From Nocardia vinacea NBRC 16497 (GTDB lineage Bacteria > Actinomycetota > Actinomycetes > Mycobacteriales > Mycobacteriaceae), in NCBI RefSeq assembly GCF_000308835.1, contig NZ_BAGN01000415.1, positions 1 through 62,044 of the forward strand: 62,044 bases of DNA. The letters are read 5' to 3'. Each line of letters begins with the position of its first letter. Position 1 is the first letter of the stretch. Both the position numbers and the translations under genes were made by a program. The notes beneath the pieces are model-generated. The model was not told the origin of the DNA and did not search any database. It was given only the letters and a program-made list of their open reading frames with translations. Positions 25,286-33,783 of the stretch are shown one piece after another.

Positions 25286-26207
25286 AGGCAAGAGCGGTAC
25301 CTGGGCACGGCCACTTCAGTGCATAGAGTCGACCCACGCCGGACGATGTAATGAAGGCCGTCCGCATGTCGCTCCCGCCGAAGCAGATGCTGGTCACGAA
25401 GTCGTCGTGCACAGGGAGGGAGACTTGATCGACCAGCGCTCCCTCGGGGCTGATCACACTGATTACGCCTGACCTGAGGGTCCCGATACAGACGTTGCCC
25501 TCGGCGTCAATTGCCAGTGAGTCCAGCGGCTGGAAGCCATCGAGTCCGATCAGCAGCCGTCCGCCCGCCGGGCCGGGTCCGGACTTATCGAGTTCGCCGT
25601 GACCGATGACCGGCCACCACCACAACCGTCCGGGGGCGGTCTCGGCGACGTAGAGGCGATCCCCTTCCGGAGAGAAACCGATCCCGTTCGGTTGGATCAG
25701 GGGAAACAGCTCTTCGCGGATCGTCTTGCCGTCAGGGGTGATGTAGTGGACCGCGCCGATCTCGAGTGACCGGTGCCAGCGTTTCCCGGCGTCGGTGATC
25801 CACGTTCCGCCCACGCTGTCCACGACTACATCGCTGGGGCCGGGCAGCTTATGGTCGCCGGACTGCGTGAATATCGTCTCGACCACCCCGTTCTCCGGGT
25901 CTACCAATTGGATGCTTCCACCCTGGTAATCCTCGGGACGGAGCGTCGCGATCCTGTTGTCGGAGCCGGCCTCCCAGCTGAATCCTCCGTTGTTGCACAC
26001 GATGATCCGGCCGTCCGCGGTCACCGCCGCCCCGTTGGGGCCGCCGCCACACTCGGCGACGATGGACTTCTGCCCATCCGACAGGCGCACGCGGGTCAGC
26101 CTTCCGGCGCGGATCTCGACGAGGATCACGCTGCCGTTGGAGACGTAGATGGGCCCCTCGGGGAACTGGAGGCCTTCGGTGACTACCTCGGCTTCTGAAG
26201 CACGCAT
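25275..26207 (-). CDS. SMP-30 / gluconolactonase-like beta-propeller protein (310 aa)
   Basis: ATG 26207 follows AAAGGAAGG; the in-frame upstream start at 26321 would run through the operator and is rejected. The repeated propeller blades carry the family signatures FPEGPIYVSNGSVILVEI, GGGPNGAAVTADGRI, GPSDVVVDSVGGTWITD and PNGIGFSPEGDRLYVAET, which hold the Glu, Asn and Asp metal ligands. Enzymes of this family hydrolyse lactones with a divalent metal. Next to a P450 and a Baeyer-Villiger monooxygenase, it is a good candidate for opening the lactone they produce. It is divergent from the P450 gene, each with its own operator. Confidence 0.85.
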   Translation of the reverse strand: MRASEAEVVTEGLQFPEGPIYVSNGSVILVEIRAGRLTRVRLSDGQKSIVAECGGGPNGAAVTADGRIIVCNNGGFSWEAGSDNRIATLRPEDYQGGSIQLVDPENGVVETIFTQSGDHKLPGPSDVVVDSVGGTWITDAGKRWHRSLEIGAVHYITPDGKTIREELFPLIQPNGIGFSPEGDRLYVAETAPGRLWWWPVIGHGELDKSGPGPAGGRLLIGLDGFQPLDSLAIDAEGNVCIGTLRSGVISVISPEGALVDQVSLPVHDDFVTSICFGGSDMRTAFITSSGVGRLYALKWPCPGTALAFNL

Positions 26208-26280
26208 GGCACCTTCCTTTGGTCGTGTCCACTGGCTGGCCGCGGTGATCGAGACGGACTCTCGGATAACACAAACAGAA

Positions 26281-26331
26281 TCGACCGTCTGGTCGGTCGC
26301 GAGGGTATTTGTGATCGTCACGCGATGTCAA
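26281..26331 (-). promoter_or_regulatory. Promoter plus palindromic operator, site 8
   Basis: On the minus strand TTGACA (26331-26326), an 18-bp spacer and TACCCT (26307-26302) lead straight into the operator CGACC-GTCTGGTC-GGTCG (26282-26299, plus-strand reading). It controls the lactonase-like gene starting at 26207. Confidence 0.7.
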
Positions 26332-26551
26332 CGGGGGGCGTAATTGCGTCGGCTCCTTCACGTTGATGGACTGCGTAGCCGCCGCGGCGGGCTGATGCCC
26401 TCGCAATCATGCGGTGCGGTTGACGGCTTGGGGAACCGGACGAGCGGCGGATGTCGCCCGCCACTTGGCGGGTGGGGCGTAAACGTGCGGGTTGTGGCCG
26501 TGCCGCTGTCCGCTCTTGCGTCTGAGTGCTCGCACACGGCAGGCCCTTTGA

Positions 26552-26607
26552 TTGACAACGTGTGATCCCGATCATATGCTCCAGCTCACGCCCGACCATT
26601 CGGTCGA
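26552..26607 (+). promoter_or_regulatory. Promoter plus palindromic operator, site 9
   Basis: TTGACA (26552-26557), a 17-bp spacer and TATGCT (26575-26580) form a strong promoter for the P450 unit. The operator CGCCC-GACCATTC-GGTCG (26589-26606) starts about eight bases after the -10 box. The left half has one mismatch to CGACC. Confidence 0.7.
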
Positions 26608-26706
26608 TAGGCCGCAGACCGGATTGCCGCCGAATAGCGAACGCGCTGTCGGTTCACCAATCCGATCCTCGGGCGCGTTGCGTCACCTAGAACTTGGAGG
26701 TCACTC

Positions 26707-27894
26707 GTGTCGTCAATGCAGGAGCGAGCGGAGGCTTCGGGTCTCCCCATGTATCACCTCGACCTGGAGAATGACGAGCGGTTCGGTCAGGATCCCTTCG
26801 CGGCATGGGACGAGGTCAATTCTGTTGGCCCGCTGTTCTACAGCACCGGCGCGCGCGGCTACTTCGTGGCGGCCGACTTCGAGACCATTAAGGCCGTCAT
26901 GCAAGACCCTGATACGTGGAGCAACTCCCCGACGACGATCACCTACACCTCCGAGCAGATCGACATGCAAATTGTGCCGGAGAACATGGACCCGCCGGTT
27001 CACACCTCGTACAAGCGGGCTGTGATCCCCCTGCTGAGCCCGCGAGTTGTCGCGACGCTCGAGCCGCTGGCCGTTCGGCTGGTGAACGGCTTGATCGACG
27101 ACGTTGTGGCCAACGGTGAGTGCGACTTCGTCAAGGACTTCGCGGTGAAGCTGCCGTCACACTTCTTCCTGTCCTGGCTCGGTCTCGGGGCGGCGGAGTA
27201 CGAGCGGATGTTCGAACTCGCTCAAGCTGCAACCGCGATGAAAAGCGCCGCTGATCGTAAGGCTGTCGAGGAGGAGATCGACGGCATTATTGTCGATCTG
27301 TTGGATGCGCGCCGGAAGGAGCCCGCGGACGATCTCGCGACCGCGCTGGTCAACCTGCAGGTCGACGGTAAGCCGATCGAGCGTGACAAGCTCATCAGCT
27401 TGGGGAGCTTCCTCTTTGTTGGTGGGCAGGACACGACGAGCAATGTCCTGGGCTATGCGATGTGGCACCTCGCCACGCATCCTGACCATCAGGCACGGCT
27501 GCGAGCGAACCCCGTGCTGATCCCCCAGGCGATCGAGGAGATCATCCGCTATTACGTCACGGTGGGTCCCTCGGGGCGCACGGCGAAGGCCAAGGGTGAG
27601 TTGCGCGGGTGTCCGATCGAGGCGGGGGACCGGATTTTCATTGCCCGCACCGCAGGCGACCGCGCCGCACTCGGCGATTTCGACTTGGAGCGAGAGTGGA
27701 ACCGGCACAGCGGGTTCGGGGTCGGTCCGCACCGGTGCATCGGTTCGCACGTGGCGCGGATGGAACTCAGGGTGGCACTCGAGATTTGGCTCGAGCGCAT
27801 CGACTCGTTCCGCCTGCCCGATGGTTTCCATCCCGAGTTCACCTTCGGGTCTTTTCAGCAGAACATCAAGAGCCTCCCGCTTGTCCTCTCGTGA
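26707..27894 (+). CDS. Cytochrome P450 monooxygenase (395 aa)
   Basis: GTG 26707 follows TTGGAGG. The I-helix oxygen-activation motif is GGQDTT (239-244), the K-helix ExxR is E278-R281, and the heme loop FGVGPHRCIG has the cysteine ligand at C344. All are in normal places for a soluble bacterial class I P450. A [3Fe-4S] ferredoxin gene follows 86 bp later. The ferredoxin reductase is not in the window. It probably hydroxylates a hydrophobic cyclic substrate as an entry or ring-attack step. The CYP family is not assigned. Confidence 0.95.
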   Translation: MSSMQERAEASGLPMYHLDLENDERFGQDPFAAWDEVNSVGPLFYSTGARGYFVAADFETIKAVMQDPDTWSNSPTTITYTSEQIDMQIVPENMDPPVHTSYKRAVIPLLSPRVVATLEPLAVRLVNGLIDDVVANGECDFVKDFAVKLPSHFFLSWLGLGAAEYERMFELAQAATAMKSAADRKAVEEEIDGIIVDLLDARRKEPADDLATALVNLQVDGKPIERDKLISLGSFLFVGGQDTTSNVLGYAMWHLATHPDHQARLRANPVLIPQAIEEIIRYYVTVGPSGRTAKAKGELRGCPIEAGDRIFIARTAGDRAALGDFDLEREWNRHSGFGVGPHRCIGSHVARMELRVALEIWLERIDSFRLPDGFHPEFTFGSFQQNIKSLPLVLS

Positions 27895-27980
27895 GGCGGA
27901 GGCCGACGTGCAGGCGGAGCTGTCGGCGCCGAGTTGGAGAGGCCTGATCAAGGCAAGTGCGATGAATAGGAGTACCCGCT

Positions 27981-28178
27981 ATGAAGATCAATTTCGACCA
28001 GGCCAAGTGCAGCGGCCATGCCCAATGCTTCGTCAATGGCCCGGGTATCTATGTGCTCGACGACAACACCGGTTACTGCGCTCTGCCGACGGTGACGGAG
28101 GTACCGGTCGGTCTCGAAGAGCAGGCCGCGAACGGTGCAAACGCCTGCCCTGAAGGCGCACTCACCATTACACCGTAG
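27981..28178 (+). CDS. [3Fe-4S] ferredoxin (65 aa)
   Basis: ATG 27981 follows AGGAG. Cysteines C10 and C16 (CSGHAQC) and C56 in ACPEGAL form the single-cluster pattern in which the second cysteine of the usual four is replaced (His13 in the loop), giving a 3Fe-4S cluster; C33 is extra. Such ferredoxins pass electrons from a reductase to the P450 encoded next to them. It is certainly part of the P450 system, as gene order and size match many actinobacterial pairs. Confidence 0.92.
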   Translation: MKINFDQAKCSGHAQCFVNGPGIYVLDDNTGYCALPTVTEVPVGLEEQAANGANACPEGALTITP

Positions 28179-28245
28179 ACCTGTCTCTCCGAGGCGTCTG
28201 GTCCGGTCGTTTCGATCTTGTCTTTCGCGCTCGCGCTCGGTCCTC

Positions 28246-28283
28246 TATTGTGACCATCCATCGACCGACTAGGCGGTCGATGG
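28246..28283 (+). promoter_or_regulatory. Palindromic operator, site 10, with -10-like box
   Basis: CGACC-GACTAGGC-GGTCG (28262-28279) lies within 9-bp perfect arms CCATCGACC / GGTCGATGG (28258-28283). TATTGT (28246-28251) is a possible -10 ten bases upstream, with a weak -35. TTGACA at 28286-28291, just downstream, is an alternative -35 without a good -10. It precedes the ligase gene at 28350. Confidence 0.7.
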
Positions 28284-28349
28284 ATTTGACAGGTGGAGTC
28301 TGTCGCACATCGCCGGTGATGTGCTTTTCGATATGGAGAGTGCTCGGCG

Positions 28350-29900
28350 ATGCCGAACTACAACTTGTCCAGCCTTCTCGAGGACACTGCGCGTGCGTTT
28401 CCCGCCCGTGAGGCAGTGGTATCCGGAGGTAGGCGCCTCACCTATGCCGAGGTAAACGCCGCAGCGAACCAGGTGGCCAACGTGCTGGCTGCCCTAGGGG
28501 TGAGCGTCGGCGACAAGGTCGCGGTCACCTGTCCGAACATTGCTGAGTTCCCCATTGTGTATTACGGCATCCTCAAGGTCGGCGCGACCGTTGTGCCGCT
28601 CAATACCTTGCTCCAGCGCTCCGAGATCGCCTACCACCTGAGTGACTCGAACGCGAAGATGTACCTCTGTTTCGAGGACAGTGCCTCTGAAGGATTTGTC
28701 GGCTTCGGCGAGGTGGAAGGCTGTCGGCACTTCCTGCTGATCGCCGATGAACACGGAACTGCCTCGATCGACGGCGCGAACACGCTGAAGGAAGCTCTGA
28801 AGGGGCAGCGGACCGTATTCGAGACCGTCGCCACCGACGCCGACGATACCGCGGTGATTCTCTATACCTCGGGCACGACCGGCAAGCCCAAGGGCGCGGA
28901 GTTGCGGCACCGGAACATGCGGGACAACGCGCTACTGGGGTCCGATCTGTTCGCCGCGGATGCCATGCGCCCAGACCGATATCTCTGCGTGCTGCCGCTG
29001 TTTCACGCGTTCGGGCAGACGTTCATGCAGAACGGCGCGTTTGCTTTCGGCGGCACTGTGGTGATGATGTCGCGGTTCGACGCGCGGTCTGTGGTCGATC
29101 TGATGCTGGCGGAGAAAGTGAGTCTCTTCGCCGGGGTGCCGACGATGTACTGGAGTTTGATCCGGGTGCTCGACGAGAGGGTGGACGTGGCGGGGATCGC
29201 CGCCCGCATCCGTGTTGCGATCTCGGGTGGCGCGGCCCTGCCGGTTCAAGTTCACGCGGAATTCCACGAGCGATTCGGAATCACAATCGTCGAGGGATAC
29301 GGGCTGTCCGAGACCTCGCCTGCGGCAAGCTTTTCTGTCTCGACGGAGCCCATCCGGCCTGGCTCGATCGGGAGACCCGTCCCAGGTGTCGAGATGACCT
29401 TGATCGACGACCACTGGAACGTCCTGCCCGACGGGCCCGATGTGGTGGGTGAGATCGCGATCAGGGGCCACAACGTTATGAAGGGGTATTACAAGCGGCC
29501 GGAGGCGACGGAAGAAGTTATGCGCGATGGCTGGTTCCGGACCGGGGACCTGGCGCGCAGGGATGCCGACGGCTGGTACTACATCGTCGACCGGGCCAAG
29601 GACCTGATCATCCGTGGCGGTGAGAACGTTTACCCGCGCGAGGTCGAAGAGGTGCTGATGAGGCACCCCGAGATCTCACTGGCCGCGGTTGTGGGCGTCC
29701 CGCACGAGCGGCTCGGCGAAGAAATCAAGGCATTCGTGATCCTCGTCGCGGGCGCGCGTACCACCCCAGACGAGGTCGCGGCCTGGGCGAAAGCTCGGAT
29801 GGCGAGCTATAAGTACCCGCGAGCGGTCGAAATCGTGAGTGCTCTGCCGATGACGGCGACGGGGAAGATTCTCAAGCGGGAGCTAACCGGCGGCCGGTGA
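28350..29900 (+). CDS. Acyl-CoA ligase, AMP-forming (516 aa)
   Basis: ATG 28350 follows GGAGAGTGC. It is a full ANL-superfamily enzyme: YTSGTTGKPKGAE (P-loop), GYGLSETSP, GWFRTGDLARRDADGWYYIVDR hinge and the C-terminal catalytic lysine in MTATGKILKREL. It makes an acyl-CoA from a carboxylic acid, ATP and CoA. Standing between the P450 and Baeyer-Villiger genes and under the shared operator, it probably activates the acid produced after ring opening. Length is normal for medium- or long-chain FadD-like ligases. Confidence 0.92.
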   Translation: MPNYNLSSLLEDTARAFPAREAVVSGGRRLTYAEVNAAANQVANVLAALGVSVGDKVAVTCPNIAEFPIVYYGILKVGATVVPLNTLLQRSEIAYHLSDSNAKMYLCFEDSASEGFVGFGEVEGCRHFLLIADEHGTASIDGANTLKEALKGQRTVFETVATDADDTAVILYTSGTTGKPKGAELRHRNMRDNALLGSDLFAADAMRPDRYLCVLPLFHAFGQTFMQNGAFAFGGTVVMMSRFDARSVVDLMLAEKVSLFAGVPTMYWSLIRVLDERVDVAGIAARIRVAISGGAALPVQVHAEFHERFGITIVEGYGLSETSPAASFSVSTEPIRPGSIGRPVPGVEMTLIDDHWNVLPDGPDVVGEIAIRGHNVMKGYYKRPEATEEVMRDGWFRTGDLARRDADGWYYIVDRAKDLIIRGGENVYPREVEEVLMRHPEISLAAVVGVPHERLGEEIKAFVILVAGARTTPDEVAAWAKARMASYKYPRAVEIVSALPMTATGKILKRELTGGR

Positions 29901-29948
29901 GGTGAGGTCCGGAGCCCGTTTTGCCGGCCGTTCCAATGTGCGTTCGCC

Positions 29949-30006
29949 TTGACCAACGGAAAGCGCGGCCAACATAATGAAATGAGCCGACCGACTAGTC
30001 GGACGA
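29949..30006 (+). promoter_or_regulatory. Promoter plus palindromic operator, site 11
   Basis: TTGACC (29949-29954), an 18-bp spacer and CATAAT (29973-29978) are followed eight bases later by the operator CGACC-GACTAGTC-GGACG (29988-30005). The core CCGACTAGTCGG is a perfect palindrome. It drives the monooxygenase at 30134. Confidence 0.75.
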
Positions 30007-30133
30007 TATTTGAGCTCCGCCCCGAAGCCCGCAGTGCAGAAATTACAAATGCACCGCCCAAAGAGGTGCCCGCAATGCGAAGCGAGCGTGTTGGAACTCG
30101 GAGCGGCGGAGGCTCTGACAGAAAGGGACGTGA

Positions 30134-31957
30134 GTGTTCAACGAATCGTCATCGGGCGACAGCAGCGAGATCGCAGCACTGAAGGCCAAATACAAGGCGG
30201 AGCGTGAAAAACGGCTCACGGCCGAGCGAGCCGTGCCCCTGCAGCTGACCGGATCGCTTGCTCGCTACCTCGACGACCCCTACTCGCGGCCGAAGCAGCG
30301 ATCGCCACTTGCCTCCGACTCCGAGGTCGTCATAGTCGGTGCAGGTCTCGGTGGCTTGATGATCGCGGCCGAACTCAAGCGCCGGGGGGTCGAGGACGTG
30401 CGCTTGATCGACGCCGCAGGGGACGTTGGGGGAGTGTGGTACTGGAACCGATATCCGGGCGCACGTTGCGACATCGATGCCTTGGTATACCTGCCGTACC
30501 TCGAGGAGATCGGTACAAAGCCGACGGAGAAGTACGCGAAGGCGTCCGAGATCCTCGGCCACGCACAGGCAATCGCCAAACAGTTCGGTCTGTACGACAA
30601 GGCTCTCCTGCAGACCAGCGTGACCGGTGCCAGCTGGGATCATATGGAGCGGCGCTGGGAGGTGACGACGGACCGCGGTGACCAGTTGCGTTCACGTTTC
30701 CTCGTGCTGGCCAACGGGCCGCTTCAAAAGCTCAAACTCCCGGCAGTACCGGGACTCGACAGCTTTACCGGTGCCGCGTTCCACACGAGCCGGTGGGACT
30801 ACGAATACACCGGCGGAACGTCGGACACGGAGCTGTCCAAGCTGACGGACAAGGTGGTCGGCGTTCTCGGCACGGGCGCCACCGCCATCCAGTGCATCCC
30901 GCCCCTCGCACGCAGTGCCAAGCAGCTGTACGTGTTCCAGCGCACCCCCTCCACGGTGGCGCCACGAAACAACAAACCGATCGACCAGCGGTGGCTGGCT
31001 TCACTGCCGGCTGGCTGGCAGGAAGAGCGGCGTCAGAACTTCACCGCGTCCATCTTCGGCCCCCGGCCCGCGGTTGACCTGGTCAACGACGGCTGGACTG
31101 ATCTCTTCCGGGCACTCGGGGCCGCCGAGGTGGACAGTGCCGAACACGACCCCGTTCCGTTGGACGACGGACACATCGGTCCAGAGGAAGCGCCGGCTCG
31201 CAAGGAGGCCGCGGATTTCCGGCGCATGGAGGCGATCCGTGCGCGGATCGACGACATCATTGATGATCCCGATACGGCAAGTTCCCTTAAGCCCTACTAC
31301 GCATACCTGTGCAAGCGCCCGGGGTTCTCCGACGAATATCTCCAGGCATTCAATCGGCCGAACGTCACACTGATCGACACCAACGGCCGGGGCGTCGGGG
31401 AGATCCGCAGCGATGGGATCGTGATCGAGGGCCGCCTGATCCAGCTCGACTGCATAGTGTTCGCCACCGGGTTCGAGACCGGCACCTCCTACACCCATCG
31501 GATCGGATTCGACGTGATCGGGAGGGCTGGCAATCGATTGTCCGAGAAGTGGGCCAACGGAATTTCGAGCCTGCACGGGATGATGACGTCGGAGTTCCCG
31601 AACCTCCTCGTGCAGCCGGGACTGAGCGCTCAGTCGACCGAGACGCCGAACCTCGTGCACACGATGCTGGAGAATGCTCGCCACATGTCCTACATCATCT
31701 CAGAGGTTCGCCGGCATGCCGAGATCTTCGAACTGGCCGACTGGGCGGAGAAGGAATGGGTTGAGTTGATCATCGAGAAGGCTCCCGATGACACCGAGTT
31801 CCTGCGCTCCTGCACTCCTGGCCGGAAGAATATCGAGGGGGATCCGGAATCCCGTCCCCTTGGCGACCGGAATTACGGCGGCGGTCCGCTCGCGCTGTAT
31901 GAGGAGCTGCGGTCGTGGCGAGCGCGTGGCGACCTGCGCGGACTCGATCTCCGTTAG
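30134..31957 (+). CDS. Baeyer-Villiger-type flavin monooxygenase (607 aa)
   Basis: GTG 30134 follows GAAAGGG. The first Rossmann motif GAGLGG is at 69-74, GGVWYWNRYPGARCD at 99-113 matches the BVMO signature, and FTGAAFHTSRWDY is the FxGxxxHTxxW fingerprint. The second dinucleotide motif GTGATAIQ follows. A ~60-residue N-terminal extension and total length near 600 fit the cyclododecanone/cyclopentadecanone and steroid-type group. It inserts oxygen beside a ketone using FAD, NADPH and O2. Together with the P450, SDRs and lactonase-like protein it suggests ring cleavage by the Baeyer-Villiger route. Confidence 0.92.
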   Translation: MFNESSSGDSSEIAALKAKYKAEREKRLTAERAVPLQLTGSLARYLDDPYSRPKQRSPLASDSEVVIVGAGLGGLMIAAELKRRGVEDVRLIDAAGDVGGVWYWNRYPGARCDIDALVYLPYLEEIGTKPTEKYAKASEILGHAQAIAKQFGLYDKALLQTSVTGASWDHMERRWEVTTDRGDQLRSRFLVLANGPLQKLKLPAVPGLDSFTGAAFHTSRWDYEYTGGTSDTELSKLTDKVVGVLGTGATAIQCIPPLARSAKQLYVFQRTPSTVAPRNNKPIDQRWLASLPAGWQEERRQNFTASIFGPRPAVDLVNDGWTDLFRALGAAEVDSAEHDPVPLDDGHIGPEEAPARKEAADFRRMEAIRARIDDIIDDPDTASSLKPYYAYLCKRPGFSDEYLQAFNRPNVTLIDTNGRGVGEIRSDGIVIEGRLIQLDCIVFATGFETGTSYTHRIGFDVIGRAGNRLSEKWANGISSLHGMMTSEFPNLLVQPGLSAQSTETPNLVHTMLENARHMSYIISEVRRHAEIFELADWAEKEWVELIIEKAPDDTEFLRSCTPGRKNIEGDPESRPLGDRNYGGGPLALYEELRSWRARGDLRGLDLR

Positions 31958-32091
31958 TTGGGCATGCGCACTGAAGCGATTCCGATCAATGTGCGGTGGC
32001 GGCAGTCGTCGAATTCGCGGGGCTCGAGGGCGATGTCAGTGTCGAGTCGTTTCCGGCGGTAGCCGCAGACACAGTGTCGGTTTGCGGACGT

Positions 32092-32865
32092 TCACGCGAG
32101 CTCGATGGACGGCAGCCCCGGGAGATTACGAGAGACCGGCGCACTGAGGGCTGCTGCGGCGGCTATGACGGCTTCGGCATGCAATTCCGGCCGGAAACGG
32201 CCGACGGGGCCAGCAACACTGATCGCGGCGATCGCCGAGGCGTCACGGTCGAAGATAGGTGCCGCAACACACAGCAGGCCGAGCGTTGATTCCTCGCGCT
32301 CGAACGCAACACCCCCCGTCAACACGGTATCGAGTTGACCGCGCAGGAGACCAGGCGCGACCATCGTGCGCGGCGTGCGGCGCTGCAATGGTCCGGTCAG
32401 GACTCGGTGCTGCAACTCGCTGTCGGCGTGCGCGAGCAGAACTTTGCCGATAGCGGTGCAATGCAGCGGCATTCGCCCTCCGGTGCGCGAGGGAGTGGAG
32501 GTCTGCCGATGGCCGCCGATCTTCGCTAGATAGACGACCTCCGTACCGTCGAGCACGCCCAGATGAACCGTCTCGTGTGTGCGCTCGTACAGGTCCTGCA
32601 GGAACGGGGTCGCTATCTCCAGCAGACTCCGCCCTACCAGTGCTCGGAGCCCGAGTTCGAGCAATGCGCTGCCCAGACGGTAGCCGTCGTCGACCCGTTC
32701 CAGCATTCGATGCCCGACCAGGTCGCCAGCCAATCGGTGCGCTGTCGCCTTCGGTAGACCAGAGCGGCGGGCCAGTTCCGCCAACGAGAGCGCACGGTCA
32801 TCGGCGGCCAACGACCAAAGGATAGCCATTGCTTTCCCTAGCACAGAGTCCAATTCTGGGGGCAT
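32092..32865 (-). CDS. IclR-family regulator (257 aa)
   Basis: ATG 32865 (MPPELDSVLGK) follows GGAGTGAG; the open frame upstream overlaps the divergent hydratase gene and is rejected. The winged HTH is at about 8-65 (ALSLAELARRSGLPKATAHRLAGDL). The IclR effector domain follows, with GRMPLHCTAIGKVLLA and ISVAGPVGRF. IclR proteins of aromatic pathways bind small aromatic or keto acids. It is 78 bp divergent from the hydratase/dehydrogenase/aldolase operon and is probably its own regulator, as no CGACC-N8-GGTCG site is present here. Confidence 0.9.
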   Translation of the reverse strand: MPPELDSVLGKAMAILWSLAADDRALSLAELARRSGLPKATAHRLAGDLVGHRMLERVDDGYRLGSALLELGLRALVGRSLLEIATPFLQDLYERTHETVHLGVLDGTEVVYLAKIGGHRQTSTPSRTGGRMPLHCTAIGKVLLAHADSELQHRVLTGPLQRRTPRTMVAPGLLRGQLDTVLTGGVAFEREESTLGLLCVAAPIFDRDASAIAAISVAGPVGRFRPELHAEAVIAAAAALSAPVSRNLPGLPSIELA

Positions 32866-32943
32866 GCTGCTCACTCCGGCAGCGTACCGCTGAATGGAAC
32901 GCTGGCATTGGATGCTTGCACTCGGCCCACGGATAGTGAGCTT

Positions 32944-33783
32944 GTGATCGAGAAAAGCAGCACGACACCTCGACCTGCCGACCAGGCGACAATTGACGCA
33001 ACGGACCAGGCGGCTGCGAGACTTCAGACCGCAGCGTGGAGCGGTATTCCGTGCCCACCGGTACGCGACCTCATCGGCAGAGACGATCTCGACTCCGCCT
33101 ACGCTGTCCAACAGCGTCTCACCGAGGCGCGGCTCGCGGCTGGGGCCACAATCGTGGGACGCAAAATCGGATTGACCTCCGAGGCGGTGCAGCGGCAACT
33201 GGGTGTCGAACAGCCGGACCTCGGTATCCTTTTCGCCGACATGGCGTTTCGCGAGGGAGCCCCTGTCCCGGTCCGGTGCTTCATGCAACCACGAGTAGAG
33301 GCCGAGATCGCCTTCGTCCTCGCCGGGGATCTCGCCGAAGGCCCCCTGACCCTGGAGCAGGTCCGAGAAGCGGTGGACTACGTGCTACCCGCCATCGAGA
33401 TTTGTGACAGCCGGATTGCCAACTGGGACATCAGCTTTGCCGACACGGTCGCCGACAATGCTTCGGCGGGCGGCTTCGTGCTCGGTGCAACTCGATTACG
33501 GCTGAGCGAGTTGAATCCCCGCGAAGTCGAGATGACTATGACCGTGACCGGCCAGCAGGATTCCACTGGCAGCGGCGCTGCCTGCTTGGGCGACCCTGTG
33601 CTGGCACTTCAGTGGCTGGCACGCACCGCCCGCGATCTCGGTAACCCGCTTCGTGCCGGGCAGGTCGTGCTGTCCGGCGCGCTCGGACCGATGCGGCCCA
33701 TCGGCCCGGGTGCTGAGGTGGTGGCGACGTTGTCTCGCCTGGGCTCGGTCGTGGTCCGCTTCGACGACGGGGTTGAGGCATGA
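32944..33783 (+). CDS. 2-hydroxypenta-2,4-dienoate hydratase-like (279 aa)
   Basis: GTG 32944 is chosen; TTG 32908 would add 12 residues. The protein belongs to the MhpD/HsaE hydratase fold: GRKIGLTSEAVQRQLGV, PRVEAEIAFVL with the metal-binding glutamates, VLPAIEICDSRI, and GDPVLALQWLARTARDLGNPLRAGQVVLSG near the end. It hydrates a 2-hydroxydienoate to 4-hydroxy-2-oxoacid. It is first in a three-gene operon with ATGA overlap to the next gene; together they form the common lower pathway of meta-cleavage. Confidence 0.9.
   Translation: MIEKSSTTPRPADQATIDATDQAAARLQTAAWSGIPCPPVRDLIGRDDLDSAYAVQQRLTEARLAAGATIVGRKIGLTSEAVQRQLGVEQPDLGILFADMAFREGAPVPVRCFMQPRVEAEIAFVLAGDLAEGPLTLEQVREAVDYVLPAIEICDSRIANWDISFADTVADNASAGGFVLGATRLRLSELNPREVEMTMTVTGQQDSTGSGAACLGDPVLALQWLARTARDLGNPLRAGQVVLSGALGPMRPIGPGAEVVATLSRLGSVVVRFDDGVEA

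Noticed and set aside
32866..33288. N-terminal extension of the IclR regulator
   Set aside because: It runs through the divergent hydratase gene. ATG 32865 with GGAGTGAG gives the expected protein.
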